A stretch of 64,000 nucleotides of DNA from Nitzschia sp. pyKryTriq1 (lineage: Eukaryota; Bacillariophyta; Bacillariophyceae; Bacillariales; Bacillariaceae), in the NCBI GenBank assembly GCA_956465555.1, contig OY101119.1, positions 2,466,629 to 2,530,628 of the forward strand. The letters run 5' to 3'. Within the stretch, counting starts at the first letter, position 1. The number at the start of each line of letters is the position of its first letter. Below the pieces are notes generated by a model that was given only the letters and a program-made list of their open reading frames with translations, was not told the origin of the DNA and made no database searches. Positions 9,707-19,754 of the stretch are shown here, in pieces. Position numbers and translations under genes: made by a program.

Positions 9707-11866
9707 ATGCAACAATCCACGCCGTCGATATTTAATGCTGCTTCCCGGCAGTCTAAACGAGAGACGGCGCCAGCGATGCTGCCCAAAAATCTCCTTTATA
9801 TCCTCTTGTCGCTTCTGGTCGGCCTGTACTCTGGCATCAATCTATCTGGCATCCATCATCATGGTCATCACGGTCACGGCGGACTTCCAGACAATAATGA
9901 AGTTTTAACAATAGCAGAAATGAATGAAAGAATCAAGAAGATGGAAAGCCAAGTGGATCTTTGGAAATCCAAAGCGGATGTTCTGGAGAAAGAATATGCT
10001 GCGGCTGTGAACAAAGTGCATACGCTTGAACACGACGGCTGTCAGGCGGCGGAGGAAGATGAGCCCGAGGAAGAACATGATCAACGACCACTTGAAAATC
10101 CCAATCCACACCCCATGTGTCAGAGTCTGCCGTTTCCAACCCCATCGGCCATGGCATTGTGGAATCAAAATATTCTTTCCGTCCTGCGATCCACCCAACT
10201 TCCCAACGACAACCGCTACAAATTTCACGACTTTACCACGCAAATTCTACAAATTGTATCGCCTCGTTTGCATCGATCCGTAAAATCTATGCCGCATGAC
10301 ATGCGATCCCTGGAACGAGCCATGTCAGTAGTCTGGAAACGTTATGAATATCTTGAACTTTCGAAAGAAGACCGGAAAAAAGTTTCTACTCCTCCTCCTC
10401 GGCCACTGAAGATTCTTGTCATGGGAGGCTCTCTATTGGTCGGCACCAATTGCCGTAAGCTACTACAAGAACTTGGTCTAAGCTTTCGTTTGCCGAAACG
10501 AGATTGCACCTGGAGCAATCGACTCGAAGAGTTCCTCAACGCTTTTGCGAATCACGATGTCGTCGAAGTCACCAAGGTAGCCATGGGAGGGACCAATACT
10601 GCCACGGGCAATGTCATTTGGCAGTACGATTTGATTCCAGAAGAAGCTCGGAATCCTGATATAGTATTGAATGCATACTCGACAAATGATATGCACATTC
10701 TCACAATATTAGAGGCACAAAGTTCCAACGTGACACTTCGCGACAAGGTCTTTGAAATGACTCAAGACTATGTCAGGAATGTCTTGCATACCTGCGACCC
10801 TGATCGACCACCTCCCTTGCTTTTGCATGTTGATGATTACCTGGGAAATGAACAACGTAAGATCTGGGATACGACGGAATTGTCACAGGGGGTCCAAGTG
10901 CTTGCCAACTATTACGGATTTACGAGCTTTTCCTACGCCGACGTGGTCCGAGAGATTGTCTACGGAGATACACACGAAGCATGGTTGTCGGCCAACTGGT
11001 GGGAAACGGGAACCTTTGAACGAGAAATTCATCCCAACATGGGTATGCATATTGCGTCGACGTGGGTCATTGCCTACAATCTCTTGAATCTGGTTACCAC
11101 CTATTGTAGTATCCCACCCACACCACGGGACTATAACATTCAAGAATACAAGCCTGGCTATTTGGGACTACCGACTCTTAGGAACGACGTCGTACAAGCA
11201 AAAAACAAACCTCAGCCACATCCAAAGGGCTTACCGCCAGTTCTCACCAAAGATTTGCTCATTGAAGATGTCTCAAGACTCTGGAAAGAAAACGAAGAGA
11301 AGATGGCTCCTTGCGATCCCGATAAGCAGCTCCAAGACAACCATTACGATCACCTCCATGCCAAGTGTCCGTTCTCGTGGGTGAGTGGCTTGTCCTTGCA
11401 GCAAAATAATGAAACGTGGATTCAAGAATACTTTCGAAATCAAGCTACTGTATGGGATGGATGGAATCTTGGAAACGATGGTGGCAAGCTTGGATTCACG
11501 CCTACTGGTGCCCATAGCTCCGCAACTAACAATTCCACGGATATGGTGTTGGATTTTGCCTTTGAGCAAACCATTCGGTCCATAACGATATTCTTCATGA
11601 AGTCCTATGGCGAGAAATGGAAGGGAAGTCAATTGAAGTTTCGGGCTTGGAAAGTGCTTCCATCCGTATCTGATACTTCCCCACTAGCGCAAATACTGTT
11701 GCAGGAAAAGCTCCTACCGGGAATCCACGACAAGGAAACGAGTGAAATGTACACGGAAGCGATGGAGCTTCCCGAACCTATACCAATTGGAACGAAACTG
11801 CGGGTGGAAGCATTACTAGCTGGTGGTACCATGTTCAAGATTATGGGACTTGCCATTTGTAGCTAA
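9707..11866 (+). CDS. type II membrane protein with SGNH-hydrolase-like domain
   Basis: 719 residues, intronless. A hydrophobic segment at about residues 28-46 follows Lys/Arg, so a signal anchor is likely; it is followed by a His/Gly-rich stretch and a coiled-coil-like segment (about 68-105). The SGNH order can be read as block I MGGSLL (Ser242), block II GGTN (Asn297), block III STND (Asn327), and a late His (His442 in EIHPN). SGNH/GDSL enzymes hydrolyse or transfer esters, often O-acetyl groups on glycans; substrate and activity here are unknown. The C-terminal 160 residues (after about 550) look like a beta-sandwich that I cannot assign. A second ATG at 9776 (residue 24) is an alternative start lying just before the hydrophobic segment. 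Confidence 0.7.
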   Translation: MQQSTPSIFNAASRQSKRETAPAMLPKNLLYILLSLLVGLYSGINLSGIHHHGHHGHGGLPDNNEVLTIAEMNERIKKMESQVDLWKSKADVLEKEYAAAVNKVHTLEHDGCQAAEEDEPEEEHDQRPLENPNPHPMCQSLPFPTPSAMALWNQNILSVLRSTQLPNDNRYKFHDFTTQILQIVSPRLHRSVKSMPHDMRSLERAMSVVWKRYEYLELSKEDRKKVSTPPPRPLKILVMGGSLLVGTNCRKLLQELGLSFRLPKRDCTWSNRLEEFLNAFANHDVVEVTKVAMGGTNTATGNVIWQYDLIPEEARNPDIVLNAYSTNDMHILTILEAQSSNVTLRDKVFEMTQDYVRNVLHTCDPDRPPPLLLHVDDYLGNEQRKIWDTTELSQGVQVLANYYGFTSFSYADVVREIVYGDTHEAWLSANWWETGTFEREIHPNMGMHIASTWVIAYNLLNLVTTYCSIPPTPRDYNIQEYKPGYLGLPTLRNDVVQAKNKPQPHPKGLPPVLTKDLLIEDVSRLWKENEEKMAPCDPDKQLQDNHYDHLHAKCPFSWVSGLSLQQNNETWIQEYFRNQATVWDGWNLGNDGGKLGFTPTGAHSSATNNSTDMVLDFAFEQTIRSITIFFMKSYGEKWKGSQLKFRAWKVLPSVSDTSPLAQILLQEKLLPGIHDKETSEMYTEAMELPEPIPIGTKLRVEALLAGGTMFKIMGLAICS

Positions 11867-12206
11867 ATAACTATGGAGAGAACACAACGATGTACTATAT
11901 GGCTTTTTTGGATTGGATCTCGGGTAAAAGAGCTACAAGTACTCATAGTCTCTATCTATTTGCCAAGATTGGGTCCAACGAGTCGAGCCCCAAGATTCGT
12001 TCGAGGGTTTGGCGCAGGCGCCAACAAACCCTCAACTCTCTCGGACACTGTAGACCGATGGTATAGTACTGTTAGTGAAATAATTCGTTGGCCTATGCCC
12101 CTGATCGATTTCGATTTGCGTAGCAAGATCGTCCTCTCTCGGGGATACCCTTGGGTACATCTCCTTGCCTCGTCCTTGTCAAGGTGTGAAGGGATGGCGG
12201 GCGGGT

Positions 12207-12366
12207 TTTTAAAGCTAATTAATCTAGGATTCCGAAGTTGGGATTTGCGATACCGAGGTTGACTCGATGATCTTATGAGGTTCATCGGTCGTCTCTCTTG
12301 GTATCGGTTTCGGGTTTGGGTGTTCGTTCGACTTCTTGTCTGTCCTTCGTTCGTTGGGGGTAGCCA
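12207..12366. repeat. X module, internal copy (copy A)
   Basis: 160-bp module, identical to 13109-13268 and nearly identical to 48731-48890 and 49911-50070. Confidence 0.9.
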
Positions 12367-13108
12367 TGGCGCAGGCGCCAACAAACCCTCAACTCTCTCG
12401 GACACTGTAGACCGATGGTATAGTACTGTTAGTGAAATAATTCGTTGGCCTAACAACCACTGCATGAGGCCGTTGAGCTCCTTCTGCTCTTCGGTTGTAT
12501 CGAAGACTTGCATCCCGTCGACGTTCTCCGATGCGCGAGGGTAGGTGTTGATGATCTTCATTGCAAGATCCGAGGCCATGACGGTGCGGTTCGGCATAAT
12601 TTGCCACAAGGTTGGATGGGTCCAAAATATCCCTCCTTTATACCCCGATGCAAGTTCGCCTCGGTCGCCGCTGGCTCATAGGGCCTTGAAGGTCGCCGAT
12701 GACGTGGCGCCAAAGAGTTCGTCTACACCTGGAGCTTTTCCTACCCTACGAGTGGTGGGGGTGAAAGTCCCTTCGATCGCGTCGTCGGTGATGGTGAGAA
12801 AAGTCCCGAGGTGACCCAATCCAGTAACACCTACCAAGACGAAGCCCTCTTGGGTCTTCGCCAAGGTAATGTTGTGGACGAATTTGACTTCTCCCTCGTT
12901 CAAGGCTACCAACATTGCGGCGTCTCCACCTGAGGCTGCCACCTCGAGCTTCATCGTTTTGGTTGTTGTGTTGTTCGTCGGTTCGAGATTGTTGAGTTGT
13001 ACCTCCGATTTCGCCTTCGCCCATGATCCGTCCTGTTGGATCCGCTCCTGGAGGAATTCCCTCCACTTCGGGTTACTAGGTTGCGCCATTGAATGGTTTG
13101 AAAGTTGC

Positions 13109-13268
13109 TTTTAAAGCTAATTAATCTAGGATTCCGAAGTTGGGATTTGCGATACCGAGGTTGACTCGATGATCTTATGAGGTTCATCGGTCGTCTCTCT
13201 TGGTATCGGTTTCGGGTTTGGGTGTTCGTTCGACTTCTTGTCTGTCCTTCGTTCGTTGGGGGTAGCCA
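13109..13268. repeat. X module, terminal copy (copy A)
   Basis: 160-bp module at the outer right end of the element. It begins TTTTAAAGC and ends GGGGGTAGCCA. Confidence 0.9.
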
Positions 13269-13500
13269 GGATTTTGAAGAATAATCCAAATAATTGGCAA
13301 TGGCAAAAGTTATAAAACCACCCACTCAATCAGACCCCAGGACATAGCATAACATATATCCCCCATTCACATTCCAGCTGGTGCCAGCTGCCCAAAACAA
13401 GATCCGAAAGGCTGGAGAGAATTACCGTTTGAAGATGGTTCTTGATTGATTATTTTCAGCTTAGACATTTTGCTCGCAGCTTTGTGTTTGTGCTCGCACG

Positions 13501-14526
13501 ATGACGACGGGGTGCATTGTGATTCTGACCCTGGAACGACACAAAGATGGCATTTGGATTCGGCGATTGGTCGAAGAACTAGATGGCCTACTGATTACCA
13601 TGAAGCCCATGACAGTAGAAGTTCGCAGTCTGGAACGTTGGCTAGGAGAAGGCTGGGAAGTGTCAGGGTCCTCGATCTTCACTGGCGTTACGGGCATTGT
13701 GAACCGGGTTTCTGATGCCGCACCTCCAGCTCTCTTCAAAACCTGCACGGCAATTCTGACAGCTGCCCATTCTCTGGGACTTGGCGTCATCAACGGTCCC
13801 ATATCCTACAGTTTATGTGCCAACAAGTGGTGTCAGCATGTTCTGTTTCAGCAAGCCGGTTTGAGAGCACCTCCGACGAAAGTATTTTTCAATACTGTCG
13901 AACACCCCTCCAGTTCGCAGCGTGATAGTGGAACTCAGGAGATGCTTCTCGGTGGGTCAAGTCAGGATACTTCTGTCTTGGTGAAGCCCAATGCTGGTGG
14001 CTTCGGGGCTGGGATCACCAAAATGAAGTCGGTACCTGACGAACTACCTGTATTTGAAGACGGCATCACCTTGGTCCAGAGCTACATACCCCCAAAGAGT
14101 GGCAAACTGTATCGCGTTTGGTTCTTGGAGGGACGGGTTCAGTGCGCAGTGGAGCGGATACTGGAGGATGACAGCGACGAGTTTACGGGGGCCTGTGCCG
14201 CTCCCACATGCTCCATTCGTCCGCCATCCTTGGAAGCATTTGCCGTTCCCAGTGTGGTGCGCCACGAAATAGAAGACCAACTCCTACCGCTTCTACCGGA
14301 CGCCCGCTGTGGAAGCGTGGAATACCTTTGTTCCGAGACGGGGGAGCGTTTCTATTTTGACTTGAATCTCTTATCCACTCTCCCTATCCGAGTTTCAAAT
14401 CTCCAGGGAGTATGGGGAGATGGATATAATCCGTGGAAGGAACTCGCGCAAACAATAATGAATGTGCTCCAAACAAAAACTACGCCAGCATTTTATAAGG
14501 ATACATATGTAAAGCCAGAAAACTAG
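13501..14526 (+). CDS. RimK-like ATP-grasp protein
   Basis: 341 residues, intronless. ATP-grasp enzymes ligate a carboxylate to an amine or thiol through an acylphosphate. Seen: an N-terminal pre-ATP-grasp region; INGPISYSLCANKWCQH (about 100-116), matching the conserved entry segment; the nucleotide Lys and Gly-rich loop VKPNAGGFGAG (about 161-171); a YRVWFLEGRV strand pair with the Arg expected for phosphate binding (about 202-211); and the metal-binding EYL...FDLNLLS segment (about 277-298). The fold resembles RimK and inositol-tetrakisphosphate kinases, but the substrate cannot be read from sequence. The 3' end lies 36 bp from the end of the convergent CCT8 gene. Confidence 0.75.
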   Translation: MTTGCIVILTLERHKDGIWIRRLVEELDGLLITMKPMTVEVRSLERWLGEGWEVSGSSIFTGVTGIVNRVSDAAPPALFKTCTAILTAAHSLGLGVINGPISYSLCANKWCQHVLFQQAGLRAPPTKVFFNTVEHPSSSQRDSGTQEMLLGGSSQDTSVLVKPNAGGFGAGITKMKSVPDELPVFEDGITLVQSYIPPKSGKLYRVWFLEGRVQCAVERILEDDSDEFTGACAAPTCSIRPPSLEAFAVPSVVRHEIEDQLLPLLPDARCGSVEYLCSETGERFYFDLNLLSTLPIRVSNLQGVWGDGYNPWKELAQTIMNVLQTKTTPAFYKDTYVKPEN

Positions 14527-14562
14527 CTATGTTTAATTATATTGATTCTAACCATTGTTAGT

Positions 14563-16212
14563 TTATTGTCCGGGCATTTGAGGCATCTTGGGTCCGCCAG
14601 CTTGCTTCGACATGATGATTTGATCAACCTTCAGCACTGTTGTTGCAGCCTCGACGGCTAGTTTGAGAGCCGACCTCTTTACAGCCATCAAATCGTAGAT
14701 TTCCGAATCCTTCATGCTCTTGACGCCAGGTGGTTGATCAATATCCACTCCAATATCTAGCTGTCCAGTGACATGTGCGGCTCTCAGGTCCGCCACAACT
14801 TGCAGGGCATCCCAACCGGCATTGTCCGCCAGAGTTTGGGCAACACATTCCAAGGATTTTGCAAACGCTCGGATCGCATACTGTTCTAGCCCCGGATGAG
14901 AATCAGCAAATTGATCCAGTTGGACGGCGCATTCCATTTCGGCAGCACCTCCCCCATAGACAAGACGACCGTCCTTGCAGGCCATTTGAACGGCGTGAAC
15001 ACCATCGTCGACAGCGCGTTCGAGATCATTCAAGACGGAATTTGTGGACGCTCGCAACACAAGTGTCGCAATTTTGCTCTTTTCGTCATTCTCAAAGACA
15101 GTAACCGTCCTGCCACCAACAGATTGTTGTTTGACATTCGCAAATCCACATTCATCGGGAGTTGGAGCACCCAAACGTACCAGAGCGGTAGCTCCAGTCG
15201 CCTGGCAGAGACGACGGAGTTCCCACTTGCTGGAAATCTTCAAGGCCACAAGATCATACTTTTCAATGAAATGAAGAGCCATATCCGAGATATTACCACC
15301 CGTAACTACCACCTGAACACCGCTTTCCGCGATTCCTTGAATGATTTCGTCCATTTTGGCTTCTTCGGTCTTGTTGTAGTTCATCAAGTCATCGGCAGTC
15401 TTCATCAAGACAGTACCCTTGGCTTCGGTACCACTGGCCTCAATGGCAGTGGCAAATACTCCAATCTTTGCCTTTTGAACCTCGGTCTTGGTGGTTTCCA
15501 CGCCACGTTGCGCGACAAACCCCTTGATGCAGACCGACTGGCCCAAATGTCCACCCAAAATCTTGACCGTTCGAATCGATTCCGGTTGCAAGACCATGCC
15601 ATCTTGCAAGACAATCTGACACGCTTGAGCTATCAGTTCACTCAAAGTATCTTGTGTGCCGTACTGCTTCGAAGCCAGAACTGGCTTGAGCACGGTTTGA
15701 ATTCCTTCCAAATCCTTGGCAGGGTGCCCAATGGTTTTCACCACACAATGTTCCGGTAGCAAATCGATCAGCAGCTTTTGAGACGCCATGTGATATCCCT
15801 CTAGAATATCCTTCGAGTGCTTCCAACCCATGGTCCTCATCAACTCCATGGTATTCTTCAAGAGTTCTCCTGCAAACATGAGAGTCAAATTTGTCGCATC
15901 TCCGCACTCTTGTTCCTGCTGATGCACGGCTTTCTCCAAGAGTTTGGCGGCCGGGTGTTCGACGCCCACTTCGCTCAAAATCGCCGCACAGTCCGAAGTC
16001 ACCATCATTTTCTCCAGGTGATTGACGACAAGTTTGCAGCGGCCTTGAGGACCCAAGCTGGAACTTAACATGCGAGAGAGTTCACACGCCGCAGAAATAC
16101 TACGTGCCACCACGGCACCGCCCTCGTTGTCGTCAAAGTAGTGTTCGTGTCCATCTTTCAGCATTCCACCCAAGCCAGCCGCGGCATTGTAGTTCATGGA
16201 AGGTCGGGACAT
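14563..16212 (-). CDS. CCT8: T-complex protein 1 subunit theta (CCT8)
   Basis: Subunit theta of the eukaryotic cytosolic chaperonin TRiC/CCT, which folds actin, tubulin and many WD40 proteins in an ATP-driven double ring. 549 residues, the usual family length. Seen: the theta-type N-terminus GLGGMLKDGHEHYF, the NHLEKMMVTSDCAAILSE segment of the equatorial domain, the nucleotide-loop variant GDATN where most subunits have GDGT, and the C-terminal GGGAAEMECA helix cap. I chose the ATG at 16212, which gives the family N-terminus; the frame stays open upstream, but that extension is low quality and would be 5' leader. Intronless. The 1.5-kb divergent spacer to the next gene carries CRE-like sites. 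Confidence 0.95.
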   Translation of the reverse strand: MSRPSMNYNAAAGLGGMLKDGHEHYFDDNEGGAVVARSISAACELSRMLSSSLGPQGRCKLVVNHLEKMMVTSDCAAILSEVGVEHPAAKLLEKAVHQQEQECGDATNLTLMFAGELLKNTMELMRTMGWKHSKDILEGYHMASQKLLIDLLPEHCVVKTIGHPAKDLEGIQTVLKPVLASKQYGTQDTLSELIAQACQIVLQDGMVLQPESIRTVKILGGHLGQSVCIKGFVAQRGVETTKTEVQKAKIGVFATAIEASGTEAKGTVLMKTADDLMNYNKTEEAKMDEIIQGIAESGVQVVVTGGNISDMALHFIEKYDLVALKISSKWELRRLCQATGATALVRLGAPTPDECGFANVKQQSVGGRTVTVFENDEKSKIATLVLRASTNSVLNDLERAVDDGVHAVQMACKDGRLVYGGGAAEMECAVQLDQFADSHPGLEQYAIRAFAKSLECVAQTLADNAGWDALQVVADLRAAHVTGQLDIGVDIDQPPGVKSMKDSEIYDLMAVKRSALKLAVEAATTVLKVDQIIMSKQAGGPKMPQMPGQ

Positions 16213-17712
16213 GATTGAATGGTAAATATATGCACTGGATATGTATGTATAACAAGTGTTTGGTTGTAGAGGTGTTGTGGATTGTGGTTGCTCTGGCAAT
16301 TCAGCGTTTTGCGCAGCATTGGAGATTTTGGGTGGAGGGCTGCACTCCCACCGCCGCCATGGCCGCACAATCTCGAAAAAAAATCATCTTTCTCGTTCGG
16401 CCGGCGCCTTTGGGAGATCGAGATCATCTACAGTATCGTACTGGTACCTGGTACAAGGTACTGTACCGGTGTACCAGGTACTTGTACCAGATAGCCCGTG
16501 AGAGGGGGGCGGGTGCACCGGAAGCCGGACGGTCGGGGAGCAGTCCAGTCTGTCCTCGTCCGTCGGATCTGCGCGCCTGTCGGACAAAGTGTGATCTATC
16601 GGGATCTTGGTTTTGGCGGGCTCCCTGCTTACGGGTGGAATTTTAGTAGGGTCTGTCCTTTATCCGTTCCAATGTTACTTTTACTCTGGGGAATAAGCCG
16701 TGTCGCGAGAGCGCGGGTCACCGGAAATAATTTCTGCCACGAATTTTCTTCGTCTCGCCCACGCGATAACACGTGCTGGAGTAACTACCTGTCTGGGCAG
16801 GGAGCCTTTTGGCGCGAGAGACGAGGACGAGACGAATGTCATGTTCGTCGTTGCTACTGTACCGGTACCGTACCGGTAGAAAGGAAGGCAAGGATCAAAT
16901 ATGCATTAGTCTTGACAGCGCGTGTTCGACTTCTGCGCGGTGTCACGATTAGTTGGAACGCAATGACGTCATGCAGTGTCAGGATGACGTCGAGGGAAGG
17001 ACGGACAGACCGATGACGTCGACAGAACACTGCACTGGTAATGGTACGTACTACCGGTACCTGGTACCTGGTACTTGTACCTGTACCGGTATGGTTGTGG
17101 TCGGTGGGGGTGGGAATGATGTGATTGTAATTAGAATTACTTAAGATCCACGCGTCCGGCAACAATAATGGCATTATCATCTGTTGCCATATATGTTGAT
17201 AGCATTTAAGCTTCGAAACTCCCAGGATGGAACACAAAAGAATGCTTATTGTATCATTAATGGATTTTCTCAAAAATCAATCACGACCAGAAGGACGAGA
17301 AGTAAAGTGGCTTGGTTAAATCCAACGCTCGCGCGCGTGGTTTCGCAAGATTGTGATAAAGACATATAGTGGAAATTTATATGCCTGTGAAGTCTTTTAC
17401 TTCGATCATGACAAATATCTTCACTTATGGACTCGTGAATGCCCAATTAATGGACTAAGACTAACATATACGGTGGCGTTCGTGCGTGTTCGCAGTTTTC
17501 GATTTCTGGCTGGCGGAGACGGCACAGCAGCAACGCATTTGACTTCCATGAACTTCGCTGGCGAGTGCAAACACGAATTTTCAACCACTGGAGAAATTAT
17601 TTATTTTCTCCAGGGTGGTGAAGACTTCTCCTGGCAAAACCGTTTTTTCGCCCGTAGTACCTGGTAGATAGTCATCACACTTTTTCGAAAAACCAAAATA
17701 CAAAATACAACC
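16213..17712. other. divergent intergenic region with GTACC islands and CRE-like sites
   Basis: No gene seen. GTACCGGTAC-type islands lie at 16431-16495, 16856-16882 and 17037-17092. Three TGACGTC sites lie at 16964-17020. The rest has only short unconvincing open frames. Confidence 0.55.
16964..17020. promoter_or_regulatory. cluster of three CRE-like TGACGTC sites
   Basis: TGACGTCA starts at 16964, and TGACGTC at 16985 and 17014, 21 and 29 bp apart. In Phaeodactylum, TGACGT-type elements bound by bZIP factors mediate the CO2/cAMP response of carbonic anhydrase promoters; that function is only suggested here. The cluster lies about 750 bp upstream of CCT8 and about 690 bp upstream of the gene at 17713. 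Confidence 0.45.
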
Positions 17713-18666
17713 ATGGCCATCTCAAAGCGAAACACTATGGCGCCCCTAGCTTCTAGACAACAGACAAACTCGCAAATCACTTACGATGAGCTGAGTAACA
17801 TTATTGAACGAGGTCTCCAGCTCCTTGAAGAAGGAGATGTTTCCTCGGAGGATTATGATAACGATGAAACCGACTCGCGAACGTCTTCGCAGTCTAGCGA
17901 ACCTCAGCGTGCCATCAGCTTTGCGCCTGCTAACAAGGTCCACGAAATCATGGGACTGGAGGAGTACAGCGAGAAAGAACTCAGAAGATGCTGGTACTCT
18001 CCGGAGGAAAAGGAGAAAATGAACGCCTCCAAGGACAAGATTGTGGCGCGGCTCGAGGCTGGCAAGAAGCCAAGAAGCGACATGACATACCGCGGCCTTG
18101 AATGCTGGACAACAAAAGGCGGACAAGAGCTTGACGAAAACATTGCACGATCTGTCAACTCCGTGATGGACGAGCAAGACCGTCAATGGGCTCTCAACTG
18201 CGACGACTGGGACAAGATCGCTCAAGTGAGTGCTGCTGTCACTGTTGATAGCGGACGGATCGCCCGGGAAGTCGCTCTTGAAGATGAAAAGGAAGCCCAC
18301 CTCGTTTGGCAGAGCCTTGAAGACTTGAGCGTCGCCTCGCAGCACTCTAGTATGGATGAAAGCGTCCCCGAATATCCTCGCAAACAAATCTTTGATGTCT
18401 TGAAGAAGCGATGCTCTTCGAGCAAAGCCAAGCGACGAGAAGGTTCCAGCGAGCAATCCTCGCCATCGACTGAACCCAAGCCGTCCGAGGACAAGGAAAA
18501 GCGAAAGTCCAAGAAGAGCAAGAAGTCGAAAAAGTCTTCCAAGAAGTCTCGACGAACTTGCGGTGACCCCCCGGCTCCTGTCAAGCGTTCCGCTTCTCAA
18601 GACGCCTCCGAACTTTTGTTGAGGATGGTTTCAGCAGGTCGTCAGATGGCTTCGTTGAAGGTGTAA
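17713..18666 (+). CDS. diatom RGLE/WY-core protein of unknown function
   Basis: 317 residues, intronless, ATG in an ACCATGG context. I recognise the pattern but not a function: ISFAPANKV..I (about 73-82), then ELRRCWYSPEE (about 93-103), YRGLECW (about 126-132), and a helix ending VMDEQDRQW (about 151-159). A gene at 40253-40897 has the same elements in the same order, so both belong to one family, which in my recollection is numerous in diatoms. The C-terminus is Ser/Lys-rich with KSKK repeats (about 255-285) resembling a nuclear localisation signal. An open frame of 284 codons lies antisense to it; I treat that as a shadow because the family core reads on this strand. Confidence 0.75.
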   Translation: MAISKRNTMAPLASRQQTNSQITYDELSNIIERGLQLLEEGDVSSEDYDNDETDSRTSSQSSEPQRAISFAPANKVHEIMGLEEYSEKELRRCWYSPEEKEKMNASKDKIVARLEAGKKPRSDMTYRGLECWTTKGGQELDENIARSVNSVMDEQDRQWALNCDDWDKIAQVSAAVTVDSGRIAREVALEDEKEAHLVWQSLEDLSVASQHSSMDESVPEYPRKQIFDVLKKRCSSSKAKRREGSSEQSSPSTEPKPSEDKEKRKSKKSKKSKKSSKKSRRTCGDPPAPVKRSASQDASELLLRMVSAGRQMASLKV

Positions 18667-19687
18667 GCATGCCTTATATCAATTTTGGTTTGATTTTCTC
18701 TAACTCTAGAGCAAATTTCGATAGACATACATTGTGTTCCACTTGAATAGCTTCCTCTATATACTAATGGAGACTTGACTTCGTCCCCACCTCGACACGG
18801 CCGTGCTCTTACGAAGTTAATTTTGGTCCACAGTACATTCACTTTTGACTGCTGCTGAAAGTGACAACAAAAATGATACAAGCACAAAGAATGATGTAGA
18901 CTGAGAAGCTACGAAGTACCCGTACGTAGACCTGGTGCTGTTTGTCGTATTCTTCGTCGTGCCTGCATGTAGATACTAGCAGAAGGAGGATGGTACATCT
19001 GGACTGAACATCTGGAGGCAATGGGGATTCTGAATTCCGCCCACGAGACGTCGTTGGACACTGCTAGTAGAGAGTTGTCGTGAATTGGATTCGCGATGTA
19101 CAGAAACAGTCCCAAATGGAGATCCAATCGGATGAGTCTGCGATTCAATCGAACGGTAGTCTTGGAAGCGACGTTCCAGCGGAAACTATTGTTTACTATA
19201 CATGAAGAATGAACAATACAATCCAACGACTGCGATTCCCTAAACGGAGCGAAAGGCTACCATAACAGGAAAGAAAGTGGGATAGAGATATAGACAGTTG
19301 GGAGCGAATATTAGTATCTTCATCGGGGAAGATATGATTAATTGGACCCGGCAGTTCCAAGACTGATCGGCGATAGACGGCATCATCAACAAGTACCAAG
19401 AAATAACGAAACGCCAACCAAAACCGTACAAAACACCAGGGACCCCGGGACTATCGATGGAGAAAAATCAAGGCGACCCCGTTGAAGAAACATCTTATCG
19501 CAAGGTCGTCGGGAAAATAATGTACTTGGTGTAGAAGAGACACACGCGCGATACCCTGCGGACTAGTAGCGTTGTCCCAATCTACTACTATCGTAGTAGC
19601 AACGACAACAACAAAACACAAAACAGAATAAATCTATTATTTCCTGCATCAAGCCTTTGTACTACTACTACTACTATCGTAGCTCCT

Positions 19688-19754
19688 ACATCTAGGGGCC
19701 TGGCCACCGTCTTGTTTTTCACTGCCGTTAGAATCGCTTTATTGATAGAACCGG
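19688..19754 (+). repeat. 67-bp repeat, exact inverted copy at 24303-24369
   Basis: Every one of the 67 bases matches the reverse complement of 24303-24369. The two copies bracket the first F-box/beta-helix gene. The copy at 24303 abuts the integrase fossil, so the sequence may be part of, or adjacent to, that retrotransposon. Confidence 0.85.

Larger units (their letters stand above)
12010..13268 (-). mobile_element. tyrosine-recombinase (DIRS-order, Ngaro/PAT-like) retroelement fossil, copy A
   Basis: Fossil of about 1.26 kb, oriented on the minus strand. Two repeat modules occur twice in split order: X (160 bp) at 13109-13268 and 12207-12366, and Y flanking the second X at 12010-12206 and 12367-12452. 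Read on the minus strand the order is X, internal region, Y, X, Y, which is the split direct repeat layout known for Ngaro/PAT elements. The two X copies are identical base for base, so the insertion is young. The internal part holds the start of a first ORF of unknown function beginning at 13089 and another gag-like fragment; no reverse transcriptase is recognisable. It is incomplete and presumably non-autonomous. No target-site duplication is evident. The same modules recur at 48534-50070. Confidence 0.65.

Noticed and set aside
11956-12609. 217-codon minus-strand frame across the retroelement repeats
   Set aside because: It runs through the terminal repeat modules and adjoining element remnant; not a host gene.
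14896-15759. 287-codon frame antisense to CCT8
   Set aside because: CCT8 is full length and conserved on the other strand; the antisense product has no recognisable feature.
16498-17016. 172-codon open frame in the CCT8 divergent spacer
   Set aside because: Arg/Gly/Cys-rich composition from GTACC repeats, no domain and no ATG context support.
17746-18600. 284-codon frame antisense to the gene at 17713
   Set aside because: The family core (RGLE, CWYSPEE) reads on the plus strand and recurs at 40253.
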